DNA of 52,168 nucleotides from an uncultured Christensenella sp. (GCA_910585235.1 CAJUCM010000002.1:3232-55399), one strand, 5' to 3'. Counted from the stretch's first letter, positions 1 to 6,778 are shown. Numbers and translations are program-made. Notes: generated by a model from the letters alone, not told the origin.

Positions 1-18
1 TGACCCTTTCTTGTTTTT

Positions 19-47
19 AGTATACGCAAAATAATGGAGTTTGTCAA
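19..47 (-). promoter_or_regulatory. Leftward sigma-A promoter, copy 1 of a repeated promoter module
   Basis: Read on the minus strand there is TTGACA (42-47), a 17-nt spacer and TATACT (19-24). It would drive transcription leftward out of the window. Just upstream of the -35 lies a TTTTTTCCGAAAACCTG segment that recurs at two other leftward promoters (2245-2273 and 6866-6894). The shared upstream segment suggests a common regulator of the mobile element. Confidence 0.7.
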
Positions 48-79
48 CAGGTTTTCGGAAAAAAGATTTAGGGGTGTCT

Positions 80-880
80 ATGATCACGTTTATCGTGGGA
101 GAGACGGGCGCAGGGAAAACGGCGTTTGCGACGTACCGTCTGAAAGAAAAATATATCCATGAGGGCAAGAAAATTCTGAAAAAGAGCCGCGCTCTGATCG
201 AGGAGCAGAACACAAAATACGGGAGAAATTTAACTCTCCCCGATCAAGTACCGTTTTACACGAATTTTCCCGTCAAGCTGCACGTCGGATACCGAAAATA
301 TTACGAGCCGTATTATTTCAACCCGTATTATTTTGGGGTAGCGAACGATACCATGCCGACGGAGTTTGCGGCGCTCGGCGGGGTGATGGTGTTCGACGAG
401 GCGCAGAGGATCTTCAACAGCCGCAAGAGCGCGACGTTCGCGGACTTCGTGAGTTACGCGTTCGAGATACACCGGCAGGGACATTTCGACATCACTTTGA
501 TCGCCCAGCGCGGGAAGCTGCTCGATTGTAATATCCGCGATTTGGGTGTGCACGTCATTGAAATCGTAGGCATGGATAACAACATCGGTGAAAAATCGGG
601 TTGTTTAAGGGGGTCGACGTGGTATTGCCGCGAGTTTGAGAATTGGAGCGATGCGGATGCATACCTGACGAACGGAGAAAAAACATACAAAGAAACGGAC
701 TACACGAACCGCGGGAATATCTTCAATAGCTTTGACAGCTTTTCGCGCGTATCGGAGTTTCTGCCGCCGAAAGGACTTGACTTTGATTATCTACCGCATA
801 ACGCGCCGCAAGGGCTTACGGAGCGGGAGAAAGCATTTTATAAACCGGGCGAACCGGGGGAATATCGGGGAGGAAAATAG
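80..880 (+). CDS. Zot-family (zonular occludens toxin-like) P-loop ATPase
   Basis: Predicted 266-aa ATPase of the Zot/pI family, which in filamentous phages powers virion assembly. The Walker A motif GETGAGKT is at residues 7-14 and the Walker B VFDEAQR around D106-E107. They are followed by the HRQG...ITLIAQ segment typical of the family. I start it at the ATG at 80 because AGGGG at 70-74 gives a good ribosome site; an upstream TTG at 41 lies inside the divergent promoter. Unlike classic inovirus pI proteins I see no transmembrane helix near the C-terminus, so it may act as a cytoplasmic DNA or packaging ATPase rather than an envelope assembly protein. It leads a plus-strand block of element genes, with the next gene starting 2 nt after its stop. 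The fold assignment is fairly secure; the role is inference. Confidence 0.75.
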   Translation: MITFIVGETGAGKTAFATYRLKEKYIHEGKKILKKSRALIEEQNTKYGRNLTLPDQVPFYTNFPVKLHVGYRKYYEPYYFNPYYFGVANDTMPTEFAALGGVMVFDEAQRIFNSRKSATFADFVSYAFEIHRQGHFDITLIAQRGKLLDCNIRDLGVHVIEIVGMDNNIGEKSGCLRGSTWYCREFENWSDADAYLTNGEKTYKETDYTNRGNIFNSFDSFSRVSEFLPPKGLDFDYLPHNAPQGLTEREKAFYKPGEPGEYRGGK

Positions 881-882
881 GC

Positions 883-1581
883 GTGATAGACGATTACGGA
901 GTGAGTACGGAACTCAAAGAGTTACAGGAAACATTTATTAAACAGTTTGAATATTTGAAAGAGAAAGCGGAGGAGATAACGGAAGAAGCATTTGAAGCGT
1001 TTGCCGATAATCTTCTGGAACAGTATAAGCAACTTTATGACCTGTTCGATTTAAGACACCGTACGGGAATACAACGCGAGATCGCGCTGTTGCGTGCGCG
1101 GTATGAAAAACTTGTGCCGTCGCATTGGCGGACGAAGTGGCTGAAAAAGTACCGCCAGAATACTGCTATGGACTTGGTGGATATGGAAACGGACGAGGAA
1201 GCAAAGCAGTTCTTTAACGATTGCATAAGAGAAATAGAAATGCGGTATTTGACGCTGGAACCGCCGCATGAAGCGAACAGGGAAGAGAACGGCGGAGAGT
1301 GGGAAGTGGTCGGAGAGCTGAAAGAGATAGCGGACGAACCCGAAACGGCGAAAAAAAGCGCGCAGAACGGGCAGGAGAGCGAAAAAGCGGCAGAGGACGG
1401 TCAAACACCCGATTCCGCCGAACCGCCCGCAGAGGTCGCAGAAAGCACGGCTGAAAGCGTTTCGGAAGAGGAGGAAGAGCCGAAGAAAAAGCGCGGGAGG
1501 CGCAAAAAGGAGAAGAGGGGGAACAAGAAAAATGACGGTGAAAACGATCAGGATCGACAAAGCGCAGGAGATTCACCATAA
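883..1581 (+). CDS. Uncharacterised acidic/coiled-coil protein with basic tail
   Basis: A 232-aa protein I do not recognise. It starts with GTG at 883, 9 nt after GGGGAGG in the end of the Zot gene. Residues 1-130 are charged, helix-rich and Glu-heavy (coiled-coil-like). Residues 135-205 are low-complexity, rich in Glu, Ala and Pro. The end is strongly basic (KKKRGRRKKEKRGNKK). The helical head, disordered linker and basic tail suggest a DNA- or partner-binding accessory protein. It is sandwiched between the Zot-like ATPase and the HTH gene and overlaps the latter by 50 nt, so the genes are translationally coupled. No enzyme motif is visible. Confidence 0.65.
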   Translation: MIDDYGVSTELKELQETFIKQFEYLKEKAEEITEEAFEAFADNLLEQYKQLYDLFDLRHRTGIQREIALLRARYEKLVPSHWRTKWLKKYRQNTAMDLVDMETDEEAKQFFNDCIREIEMRYLTLEPPHEANREENGGEWEVVGELKEIADEPETAKKSAQNGQESEKAAEDGQTPDSAEPPAEVAESTAESVSEEEEEPKKKRGRRKKEKRGNKKNDGENDQDRQSAGDSP

Positions 1582-1780
1582 GGTATTGAACGCCATGTTT
1601 GATGACGAACTGCACCCCGCAAGGATCAACTACGGGGAGATCGCAACGAAAATCGGGGTATCAGAGGAAGTGATCCGCTATAACGTGCGCAAGCTCAAAA
1701 AGCTGGGCTATATCCGCGAGCAGGACGGCAAGTATGAACCCACGGAGCGGATCGTCCGTTTGAAATACAATGCAAAATAA
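1532..1780 (+). CDS. Small winged-helix DNA-binding protein
   Basis: An 82-aa protein made of one winged helix-turn-helix domain. Residues 25-60 read as an MarR/GntR/replication-type helix-turn-helix (INYGEIATKIGVSEEVIRYN), followed by a wing with LGYIREQDGKY. The ATG at 1532 lies inside the preceding gene, with GAGGGGGAA a few bases upstream. It probably regulates the element or helps its replication initiator. The domain call is firm; target and role are unknown. A candidate binding site is the TTTTCCGA/TCGGAAAA segment repeated beside the three leftward promoters. Confidence 0.7.
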   Translation: MTVKTIRIDKAQEIHHKVLNAMFDDELHPARINYGEIATKIGVSEEVIRYNVRKLKKLGYIREQDGKYEPTERIVRLKYNAK

Positions 1781-1795
1781 ACGGGGAATGCAGTC

Positions 1796-2185
1796 ATGAA
1801 AGAATCGAAGAAAGATAAAAAAACAAAAAAGCGTTTTCAGCCGCATTTTCGGAAATTTAAGAACGAAAGATTTACGGGACACCCGCAATATGTTTACGAC
1901 GAGGAAGGACGGCAATATAAGGTCATCGGCATAACGGAATCGCCGTCGACGAACGGGGTTTTGAATATCGAGCTCGATAAGAATCCCGAACCGAAGAACC
2001 CGAATAAGGCGTATATTCGTCCTAAGCCCGATAAAGTGGATAAAGGCGTGAAGAATAAACGGCTGAACGGGTGGAAGTTTGCGGGAAGCGATAAGCCAAA
2101 GGTGCAGGCTGTGATCAAAGGCGAAAAAAAGCCCCGCAAGAAAGGCGGGACACAAAAAAAGAAAAGGTCGCGCACCGAAACTTAA
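1796..2185 (+). CDS. Uncharacterised basic protein
   Basis: A 129-aa lysine/arginine-rich protein of unknown function. Both ends are strongly basic (KESKKDKKTKKRF at the start, KKPRKKGGTQKKKRSRTET at the end). The middle has a short folded-looking stretch (residues 30-75) with YVYDEEGRQYKVIGIT and a proline/asparagine loop. It follows the winged-helix gene by 15 nt in the same orientation and is the last gene before the second leftward promoter. The composition suits nucleic-acid binding. No family recognised. Confidence 0.55.
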   Translation: MKESKKDKKTKKRFQPHFRKFKNERFTGHPQYVYDEEGRQYKVIGITESPSTNGVLNIELDKNPEPKNPNKAYIRPKPDKVDKGVKNKRLNGWKFAGSDKPKVQAVIKGEKKPRKKGGTQKKKRSRTET

Positions 2186-2244
2186 TTCGTTTTTCCGCAC
2201 AGTTCAAGCCCGCAGGCGAACATTCAGAACCTTTTCTAAAAACC

Positions 2245-2273
2245 ATTATACATACTCTTCCGATAATTGTCAA
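2245..2273 (-). promoter_or_regulatory. Leftward sigma-A promoter, copy 2 of the repeated module
   Basis: Minus-strand TTGACA (2268-2273), 17-nt spacer, TATAAT (2245-2250): a perfect consensus. The upstream segment TTTTTTCCGATAAACTG matches copy 1. The promoter fires leftward, antisense to the plus-strand genes at 883-2185. Any product would be an antisense RNA; the minus-strand ORFs there look like codon shadows. Confidence 0.65.
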
Positions 2274-2333
2274 CAGTTTATCGGAAAAAACTCACGGGAG
2301 AAAAGAAGTGAACAGATACGGGAAAAAATCGGC

Positions 2334-2462
2334 ATGAAAACGGAAATCAAAAAAGAGCCGATGAAAGAAGAGCCTAAGGATTACTGTCTGACGTGCCGCG
2401 TTCCCGTAAAACAGTGCAAAGGGGACTGCACGGAGGAAGAGCGGAAGCGCAACGGAGGTTGA
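2334..2462 (+). CDS. Small cysteine-motif protein (42 aa)
   Basis: A short ORF, ATG at 2334 to TGA at 2460-2462, encoding 42 aa with a lysine/glutamate-rich N-terminus and a CLTC...CKGDC pattern (residues 18-32) that could bind one zinc. It sits directly upstream of the next gene, whose ribosome site GGAGG lies in its last codons, so the two would be co-translated. Small zinc-ribbon proteins of this size are common in phage early operons. The start has only a weak purine-rich stretch (GGGAAAAA) upstream, so confidence is moderate. Confidence 0.5.
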   Translation: MKTEIKKEPMKEEPKDYCLTCRVPVKQCKGDCTEEERKRNGG

Positions 2463-2463
2463 A

Positions 2464-2691
2464 ATGACAAAATACGAATATAAAGACAAAATCTATTGCG
2501 ACGAAGATTTAAGCGGCGAAATCGGCAATTACGGCGGGAATACGAACGATCTGTACGCGGCGCTCCAAGAGGACGCAAGGGTGGGTGTGACGATTCCGCT
2601 GTATTATCGGAAGTCGCCCGAAAGTCTTTATTACAGTTCCATTCAAGAGCTGATCGAAAACGAGTTTTCTGATCTGGAAGTGCAAGAGTAA
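2464..2691 (+). CDS. Uncharacterised small acidic protein
   Basis: A 75-aa acidic protein with a good ribosome site (GGAGG at 2454-2458) and a start overlapping the upstream Cys-motif ORF region. It ends 6 nt before the adenine methylase. No motif recognised. The tight spacing between the two places it in the methylase transcription unit. It may be a phage accessory protein; no function is proposed. Confidence 0.55.
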   Translation: MTKYEYKDKIYCDEDLSGEIGNYGGNTNDLYAALQEDARVGVTIPLYYRKSPESLYYSSIQELIENEFSDLEVQE

Positions 2692-2697
2692 ACCGCC

Positions 2698-3492
2698 ATG
2701 AATGCGATACTGAAATATCCGGGCGGGAAGTGGCGAATTGCGCCGTGGCTCATCTCCTATTTTCCCGATCACAAAGTCTATTGCGAGCCATTTTTCGGAA
2801 GCGGTGCGGTGTTCTTTACGAAAGCGCCGTGCCGGATCGAGACGATCAACGACATAGACGGAAATATCGTCAATTTATTCCGTGTGTGCAGGGACGCTCC
2901 CGAAGAGCTGGCGCGTGTGTTGGATCTCACGCCGTGGTCGCGGGAAGAGTTTATGAATTGCTACGAACAGACGGACGACCCGGTCGAGCGAGCGCGGCGT
3001 ACGGTGGTGCGCTTTCATCAGTCGTATGCGACGTGCAATCATTCCCTCAGGACATGGAGAAACTCTCAAATGAGGAACAGTCCGCGCGTTGCGGATCAAT
3101 GGAGCAAGTTGCCCGAAATCGTACTGAAAATGTGTGGCCGTCTGAAAGAGGCGCAGATCGAGAACATTGACGCGATCGAGCTTATTAGGCGATACGACGA
3201 TTCCGAAACGCTGTTATATCTCGATCCGCCGTATCCGCTCAATTTGCGGGAAAGGAATATGTACAAACACGAAATGACGGATGCACGGCACGAAGAGCTA
3301 TTGCAAGCCGTCCTTCAAAGCAAGGCGCAGATCATGCTGTCGAGTTACGACAACGAACTTTATAACGAAACCCTCAAAGGCTGGTACACGGCGGAAAAGC
3401 GGACGGTCGCGCAAGCGGGCGCGCAGAGAACGGAAAAGATATACATGAACTATCAGCCGCCGTTGCTGTCGGTCATGGGGGGGGGTGTTTAA
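2698..3492 (+). CDS. DNA adenine methyltransferase, D12 (Dam) class
   Basis: A 264-aa N6-adenine DNA methyltransferase using S-adenosylmethionine. The SAM-binding motif appears as YPGGKWRIAPWL at the N-terminus and FGSGAVF around residues 36-42, followed by DIDGNIVNLF. The catalytic DPPY is at D176. Length fits the D12 class. No restriction endonuclease is visible nearby, so it is probably an orphan phage or element methylase that protects element DNA or marks it for regulation. Its last codons are MGGGV, carried by a run of nine G (3477-3485) that abuts the start of the cytosine methylase. Slippage there would alter its C-terminus. Confidence 0.9.
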   Translation: MNAILKYPGGKWRIAPWLISYFPDHKVYCEPFFGSGAVFFTKAPCRIETINDIDGNIVNLFRVCRDAPEELARVLDLTPWSREEFMNCYEQTDDPVERARRTVVRFHQSYATCNHSLRTWRNSQMRNSPRVADQWSKLPEIVLKMCGRLKEAQIENIDAIELIRRYDDSETLLYLDPPYPLNLRERNMYKHEMTDARHEELLQAVLQSKAQIMLSSYDNELYNETLKGWYTAEKRTVAQAGAQRTEKIYMNYQPPLLSVMGGGV

Positions 3493-4623
3493 TTGTTGAA
3501 TCATTTATCCTTGTGCAGCGGGATCGGTGGGCTGGACTTAGCCGCAGAATGGGCGGGATTCAGAACGGTAGCGCAATGCGAAATAGACGAATACGCGAGC
3601 AAGGTGCTTGCAAAGAATTTCAAGGGGGTGCCGAACCTTCATGACATACGAACAGTTACAAATGGACGGCTTGCCGAGTACGGAATCCGCGTCGACGAGA
3701 TCACGGTCATATCCGCAGGCTTCCCGTGTCAGCCTTACAGCCTTGCGGGAAAAGGTAAGGGCGATCGTGACGAGCGTGACCTGTGGGGAGAAGTCGCGCG
3801 CGTTCTCGGAGAGTTGCGCCCGCGGTGGTTCGTCGGTGAAAATACGCCCGGTCTGTTCGCAAGAGAGAATCAGCGGTATTTTCGGAGAATCATATCCGAC
3901 CTTGCCGCGTTGGGGTATTCAGTGGGGTGGGGAATATGGGGAGCTTGTAACGTCGGAGCGCCGCACAAGCGTGACAGAGTATTTCTTATGGCGCACGCCG
4001 ACGGCGAGCGACGGAGAGTTTTCGGGGCGAACGGACGAGAAACTTGCAGAGCGTTGGGAGAATCAGAAGCAAAAACACCTTTCCGAACAGGTAGCATACA
4101 TAGAAATGCACGGGGGGGGGTGTTCTATCTGGGAGACGTTCGTGACGCCCATGGCGAGCGACGGAAAGCGGACGAATTTGACAAACAATATGTTGGCGGC
4201 GCATTGTATGAAGAAGGGCGGGAAAACGAACCTTGCGGAGCAAATCGCGGTGCAGACGCTATTTCCGACGCCGACGGTGTACGGGAACAACAACCGTGCG
4301 GGGAGCAGCAAGAAAGCGGGAAACGGGCTTGCGACGTTCGTGAAATTATATCCGACGCCCGTAGCGAGCGGGAAGATGAGCGGTGGATCGGGAGCGCACG
4401 GGAAGTTGAAAGAAATGGATACGGCGGGGACGATCACGGAAGAAGAGCGGCGAAGTATGTCGGCGGGGAATGGTGGGAAGTTGAACCCGACGTGGGTCGA
4501 GTGGCTCATGGGGTTTCCGATCGGGTGGACAAGCTGCGCTGTCTCGGAAACGCGGTAGTGCCGTATCAGGCATATCCGATTTTTGAGGCGATCGCGGAAT
4601 TTGAAATGACAGTCACGCAGTAG
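3493..4623 (+). CDS. DNA cytosine-5 methyltransferase (phage Dcm type)
   Basis: A 376-aa C5-cytosine methyltransferase. Motif I is LSLCSGIGGLDLAAEWAGF, the catalytic Cys is C79 in GFPCQPYS, ENTPG is motif VI, and PHKRDRVFLMA is motif VIII. LRCLGNAVVP near the end is motif X. It starts at a TTG (3493 or 3496) just after the adenine methylase stop. The middle (residues about 165-330) is unusual: hydrophilic, with repeats HADGERR, DAHGERR, DADGVRE and DARSERE. That segment is dual-coding: the +1-shifted frame is open for more than 900 nt and encodes a second protein (3641-4558). A G9 run at 4112-4120 lies in the shared part. Confidence 0.9.
   Translation: MLNHLSLCSGIGGLDLAAEWAGFRTVAQCEIDEYASKVLAKNFKGVPNLHDIRTVTNGRLAEYGIRVDEITVISAGFPCQPYSLAGKGKGDRDERDLWGEVARVLGELRPRWFVGENTPGLFARENQRYFRRIISDLAALGYSVGWGIWGACNVGAPHKRDRVFLMAHADGERRRVFGANGRETCRALGESEAKTPFRTGSIHRNARGGVFYLGDVRDAHGERRKADEFDKQYVGGALYEEGRENEPCGANRGADAISDADGVREQQPCGEQQESGKRACDVREIISDARSEREDERWIGSAREVERNGYGGDDHGRRAAKYVGGEWWEVEPDVGRVAHGVSDRVDKLRCLGNAVVPYQAYPIFEAIAEFEMTVTQ
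3641..4558 (+). CDS. Overlapping ORF: phage protein with TPTASD repeats and a LNPxWVEWLMGFP end
   Basis: A 305-aa ORF lying wholly inside the cytosine methylase gene in another frame. It is not a shadow by its content. It carries four TP-x-ASDG-like boxes (RTPTASDGE, VTPMASDGK, FPTPTVYGN, YPTPVASGK), a PRWGIQWGGEYGEL segment, and the ending LNPTWVEWLMGFPIGWT. From memory this resembles proteins annotated near phage methylases, in which repeated PTPTA-D boxes precede a LNPxWVEWLMGWPxGWT tail. The boxes coincide base for base with the ADGERR boxes of the methylase frame. ATG 3641 has AAGGGGG 12 nt upstream (3622-3628); a TTG at 3608 is also possible. Function unknown. Confidence 0.65.
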   Translation: MTYEQLQMDGLPSTESASTRSRSYPQASRVSLTALREKVRAIVTSVTCGEKSRAFSESCARGGSSVKIRPVCSQERISGIFGESYPTLPRWGIQWGGEYGELVTSERRTSVTEYFLWRTPTASDGEFSGRTDEKLAERWENQKQKHLSEQVAYIEMHGGGCSIWETFVTPMASDGKRTNLTNNMLAAHCMKKGGKTNLAEQIAVQTLFPTPTVYGNNNRAGSSKKAGNGLATFVKLYPTPVASGKMSGGSGAHGKLKEMDTAGTITEEERRSMSAGNGGKLNPTWVEWLMGFPIGWTSCAVSETR

Positions 4624-4649
4624 CAAAGAACCAAAAGCAGGAGAAGGGC

Positions 4650-5717
4650 ATGGCGAACAGTGCGGAACAACTTGATAGATCGGGAAAGTCGAATGCGGGC
4701 AGTATCAGCCGTCCGCTCGATTTGAGCGTGTTCGGGAATATCCGTCTTTCCGGATCGTTGCGCATTATAGCAAGCGCGATCCGCGGTTTCGGGCGCGACG
4801 AGCATTTTGCTAAGTTCAAATATCAGGAGATATGTACACGCTATAATTTTTCCTCTGCGACCGTTGCGCGAGCGATAAAAACGATTAAGGATAGCGATTC
4901 ATTCGAGCGCGGCAAAAAGATATGCCTCTATAAATTCAAGGGCGGAGAACCTGCAACAAACGAGTATCTTTTTATCCCGGATTGGTTCAATTTTATAACG
5001 GTTAGAGTGAACGGGCGGGAGAAGTTGTTGACCGTAGCGCAAATGGAAGTCCTTGCTTATATCCGCGGGTTCTCTCCGAACGGAATACGCACCTCATACC
5101 GCGGGATCGCTGAAAAGCTCGGAATCTCTCACTCTACCGTTTCAAGGGCGATTGATATTTTGAAGGAGAACGGTATCATCGAGATCGAGGGCGAAAAGGG
5201 GTATGAAGAATCCGTCAACAAAGAAATTTATGTTACATATAAAGTCGATTCTAAGCGTTTACGCCAGATTAAAGCGGGCATTGTGAAAAGTACGCCCAAA
5301 GGTGTTGCAGACAAGCAGAAAGCGATCGAGGAACGAAATGCCAAAACGCGTGAGGAATACTATAAAACCGTAAACGCGGAAGAAGAAAAGCGTTTATTAA
5401 AAATCGACGCAGTATTAAACGCAGATATTGATTATTCCGAATGTCAGAAAGAATTAAAAGAGACCGAATTTTCCCTTGCAAAAGCGGAATATAGAGAGGA
5501 AAAGGAAGATTCGGACGACTTGCGCGCGCTCATCAGCATGCTAAGAGCGAAAAAGGAAGAGGTTGCGCGAGAGAGGCGGGAACACCTCGAACGCCTTGGG
5601 TACGCCGAAAAAGACCTTGTACGGCATTATATTTGTCCCGAATGTAAAGACAAGGGGACGCGCGCCGACGAAACGCCTTGCGACTGTTGGAAACGTCGGG
5701 GGAGGTTGCGACGATGA
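4650..5717 (+). CDS. Helix-turn-helix protein with C-terminal Cys4 zinc motif, replication-type
   Basis: A 355-aa protein. Residues 45-90 and 125-170 both look like helix-turn-helix domains (ICTRYNFSSATVARAIK; GIAEKLGISHSTVSRAI), as in replication initiators of the RepA/DnaD/phage O type. A charged coiled-coil (residues 235-310) follows, then a Cys4 cluster CPECKDKG...CDCW (C329, C332, C344, C346), which resembles the zinc segment of DnaC/DnaI helicase loaders. I infer a replication initiation or helicase-recruiting protein of the element. GGAGAAGGG just before ATG 4650 supports the start. It is the last gene before the hairpin-rich stretch, which would suit an initiator beside its origin. 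Confidence 0.6.
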   Translation: MANSAEQLDRSGKSNAGSISRPLDLSVFGNIRLSGSLRIIASAIRGFGRDEHFAKFKYQEICTRYNFSSATVARAIKTIKDSDSFERGKKICLYKFKGGEPATNEYLFIPDWFNFITVRVNGREKLLTVAQMEVLAYIRGFSPNGIRTSYRGIAEKLGISHSTVSRAIDILKENGIIEIEGEKGYEESVNKEIYVTYKVDSKRLRQIKAGIVKSTPKGVADKQKAIEERNAKTREEYYKTVNAEEEKRLLKIDAVLNADIDYSECQKELKETEFSLAKAEYREEKEDSDDLRALISMLRAKKEEVARERREHLERLGYAEKDLVRHYICPECKDKGTRADETPCDCWKRRGRLRR

Positions 5718-5810
5718 GAACTTCCGCATTGGTAACTTGTAGGCGAACTGAATAGCAAGCAAAAACAGCGCGGAATGCCCGCGCTTATAACCGTATAATC
5801 GATAAGGAAA

Positions 5811-5837
5811 AAAACCGCTCTTTCGGGGGCGGTTTTC
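5811..5837 (+). terminator. Terminator of the element operon
   Basis: AAAACCGC (5811-5818) pairs with GCGGTTTT (5829-5836), followed by CTTAT. It stands about 90 nt after the stop of the replication-type gene and would end the 80-5717 transcript. Confidence 0.7.
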
Positions 5838-5981
5838 TTATGTAAAATTATACTGTATAATCTTGATATATTTTCTTATATCAAAACTGTCCACTGAAAA
5901 TAATCTGAATTGACCAAAATGGGGCTAAAACATTTCAATATGAACCACTAATAATATACTTACAGTATAAATAAAAATATA

Positions 5982-6008
5982 GTATCGCGCTGTGCATGGG
6001 CGCGATAC
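5982..6008. repeat. Perfect 9-bp inverted repeat
   Basis: GTATCGCGC (5982-5990) and GCGCGATAC (6000-6008) with a 9-nt loop and no U-tract. Part of the origin-like hairpin cluster. Confidence 0.7.
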
Positions 6009-6075
6009 GGCAGGGGGAATCGGTGCGGCGTGTGGCCGCCGTGATCAGAACGGTAATTTGTTGCCACGGCGCGGG

Positions 6076-6165
6076 TGAAAAAATTTTTCGGAGCGGATTT
6101 TCCGGCAAAAAAATTTTTCTATGAAAATTTTCCCAAAGGGCAGAAAAATTTTCAAGAAAAAATTT
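6076..6165. repeat. Cluster of five A/T palindromes
   Basis: Five copies of a GAAAA(n)TTTTC-like palindrome occur in 90 nt, near 6077-6089, 6106-6119, 6123-6132, 6143-6153 and 6156-6165. Such phased A/T palindromes could be iterons or an easily melted segment of an origin. They could also be low-complexity drift. Confidence 0.5.
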
Positions 6166-6200
6166 AGAATGCGGTGGGGCGTATTTTACGGCTTCGTCGG

Positions 6201-6283
6201 AACTTGCCTTTCGGGGGGCGCAGGCTTGCCCCGAAAGGCAAGTTCTGTCACTCTAACGACAAAACACGGTTTTGCTGTTAGAG
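6201..6283. repeat. Two adjacent strong hairpins
   Basis: The first pairs 6201-6216 with 6229-6244 perfectly (16 bp, 12-nt loop). The second pairs CTCTAAC (6251-6257) with GTTAGAG (6277-6283) and, inside, CAAAAC (6260-6265) with GTTTTG (6269-6274). No T-run follows directly, so they are not ordinary terminators. Confidence 0.75.
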
Positions 6284-6361
6284 GAGCTTCGCCCCGCCGT
6301 CGCGGTTTTTTATTGACGTTTCCGATTCCCGCCGAGCTTTGCTTTTCTGTCATCGGGCAAA

Positions 6362-6456
6362 GGCGCGAATGCACGGTCACCGCGTCAAATAACCCGCCCC
6401 GCGCGGGCGTGCGCCCCCGCAAGGCGGGTATTTGACAAAGTTCCCGTATTCGCGCC
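6362..6456. repeat. Nested inverted repeats (cruciform-like)
   Basis: The outer arms GGCGCGAAT (6362-6370) and ATTCGCGCC (6448-6456) enclose inner arms 6384-6398 and 6423-6436, complementary except for one extra A. The core is GC-rich and self-complementary. The whole 95 nt can extrude as one long stem. Confidence 0.7.
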
Positions 6457-6566
6457 CACGTTCAATACGCGCAGAACGTCGACGCGGAGCAATGCCCCGC
6501 GCAAACCCCGCCGAACGCCTTGCGCTGCTTAGCCCGTCGTTCTGATCCGCGTCGAAATGGTTTTGC

Positions 6567-6595
6567 TTGACGGGGTGACGCAGAAGTGCTATAAT
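6567..6595 (+). promoter_or_regulatory. Promoter of the 34-aa ORF
   Basis: TTGACG (6567-6572), 17-nt spacer, TATAAT (6590-6595). Transcription would start near 6602, leaving a leader of about 72 nt that contains the SD-sequestering hairpin. Confidence 0.75.
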
Positions 6596-6647
6596 AAAAT
6601 TCCTGCGTGAAAGCGCGGGGGTGAACGGGGCGACCCGTGGCGGTTAG

Positions 6648-6667
6648 CACTTCCTACAAAGGAGGTG
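6648..6667 (+). promoter_or_regulatory. Hairpin that sequesters the Shine-Dalgarno of the 34-aa ORF
   Basis: CACTTCCT (6648-6655) pairs over 8 bp (one G-U) with AGGAGGTG (6660-6667) across an ACAA loop, burying the near-perfect ribosome site. Such occlusion is characteristic of type I toxin mRNAs. Confidence 0.7.
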
Positions 6668-6673
6668 GTACAT

Positions 6674-6778
6674 ATGAATAACGGCTTGATTTTGTTTTTG
6701 TTGGAGATGATCCGAAAAGGCGCAATTAGCTCTGTTACGGTTTCCAAGAGTACCGTAACGATTCGTATAAAAAAATAA
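6674..6778 (+). CDS. 34-aa small protein, candidate type I toxin
   Basis: An ORF of 34 codons with a near-perfect ribosome site (AAAGGAGGTGG at 6658-6668) and its own consensus promoter. The peptide has a hydrophobic start (GLILFLLEMI) and a basic, beta-prone end (SKSTVTIRIKK). The messenger is flanked by a 10-bp inverted repeat (6639-6648 and 6829-6838). Its 3' end is overlapped by a convergent minus-strand transcript from the promoter at 6866-6894, which would stop at the hairpin 6774-6810. Strong but masked SD, short hydrophobic peptide and convergent antisense RNA resemble txpA/ratA-type modules. The hydrophobic part is short for a membrane-spanning toxin, so this remains a candidate. It could also be a small structural or regulatory peptide. 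Confidence 0.55.
   Translation: MNNGLILFLLEMIRKGAISSVTVSKSTVTIRIKK

Larger units (their letters stand above)
5718..6566. other. Gene-free, structure-rich stretch (origin-like)
   Basis: About 850 nt with no credible gene. From left: a terminator at 5811-5837; short palindromes and AT-rich sequence; a 9-bp hairpin (5982-5990/6000-6008); five GAAAAnTTTTC-type palindromes (6076-6165); a 16-bp perfect hairpin (6201-6244); a nested hairpin (6251-6283); and a nested pair of inverted repeats (6362-6456). ORFs across it (for example 6121-6435) are arginine/proline-rich artefacts of the repeats. Clustered hairpins beside a replication-type gene fit an origin or a packaging signal. Confidence 0.5.

Noticed and set aside
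6121..6435. 104-aa ORF across the hairpin cluster
   Set aside because: Its sequence is made of the arms of inverted repeats and there is no ribosome site.
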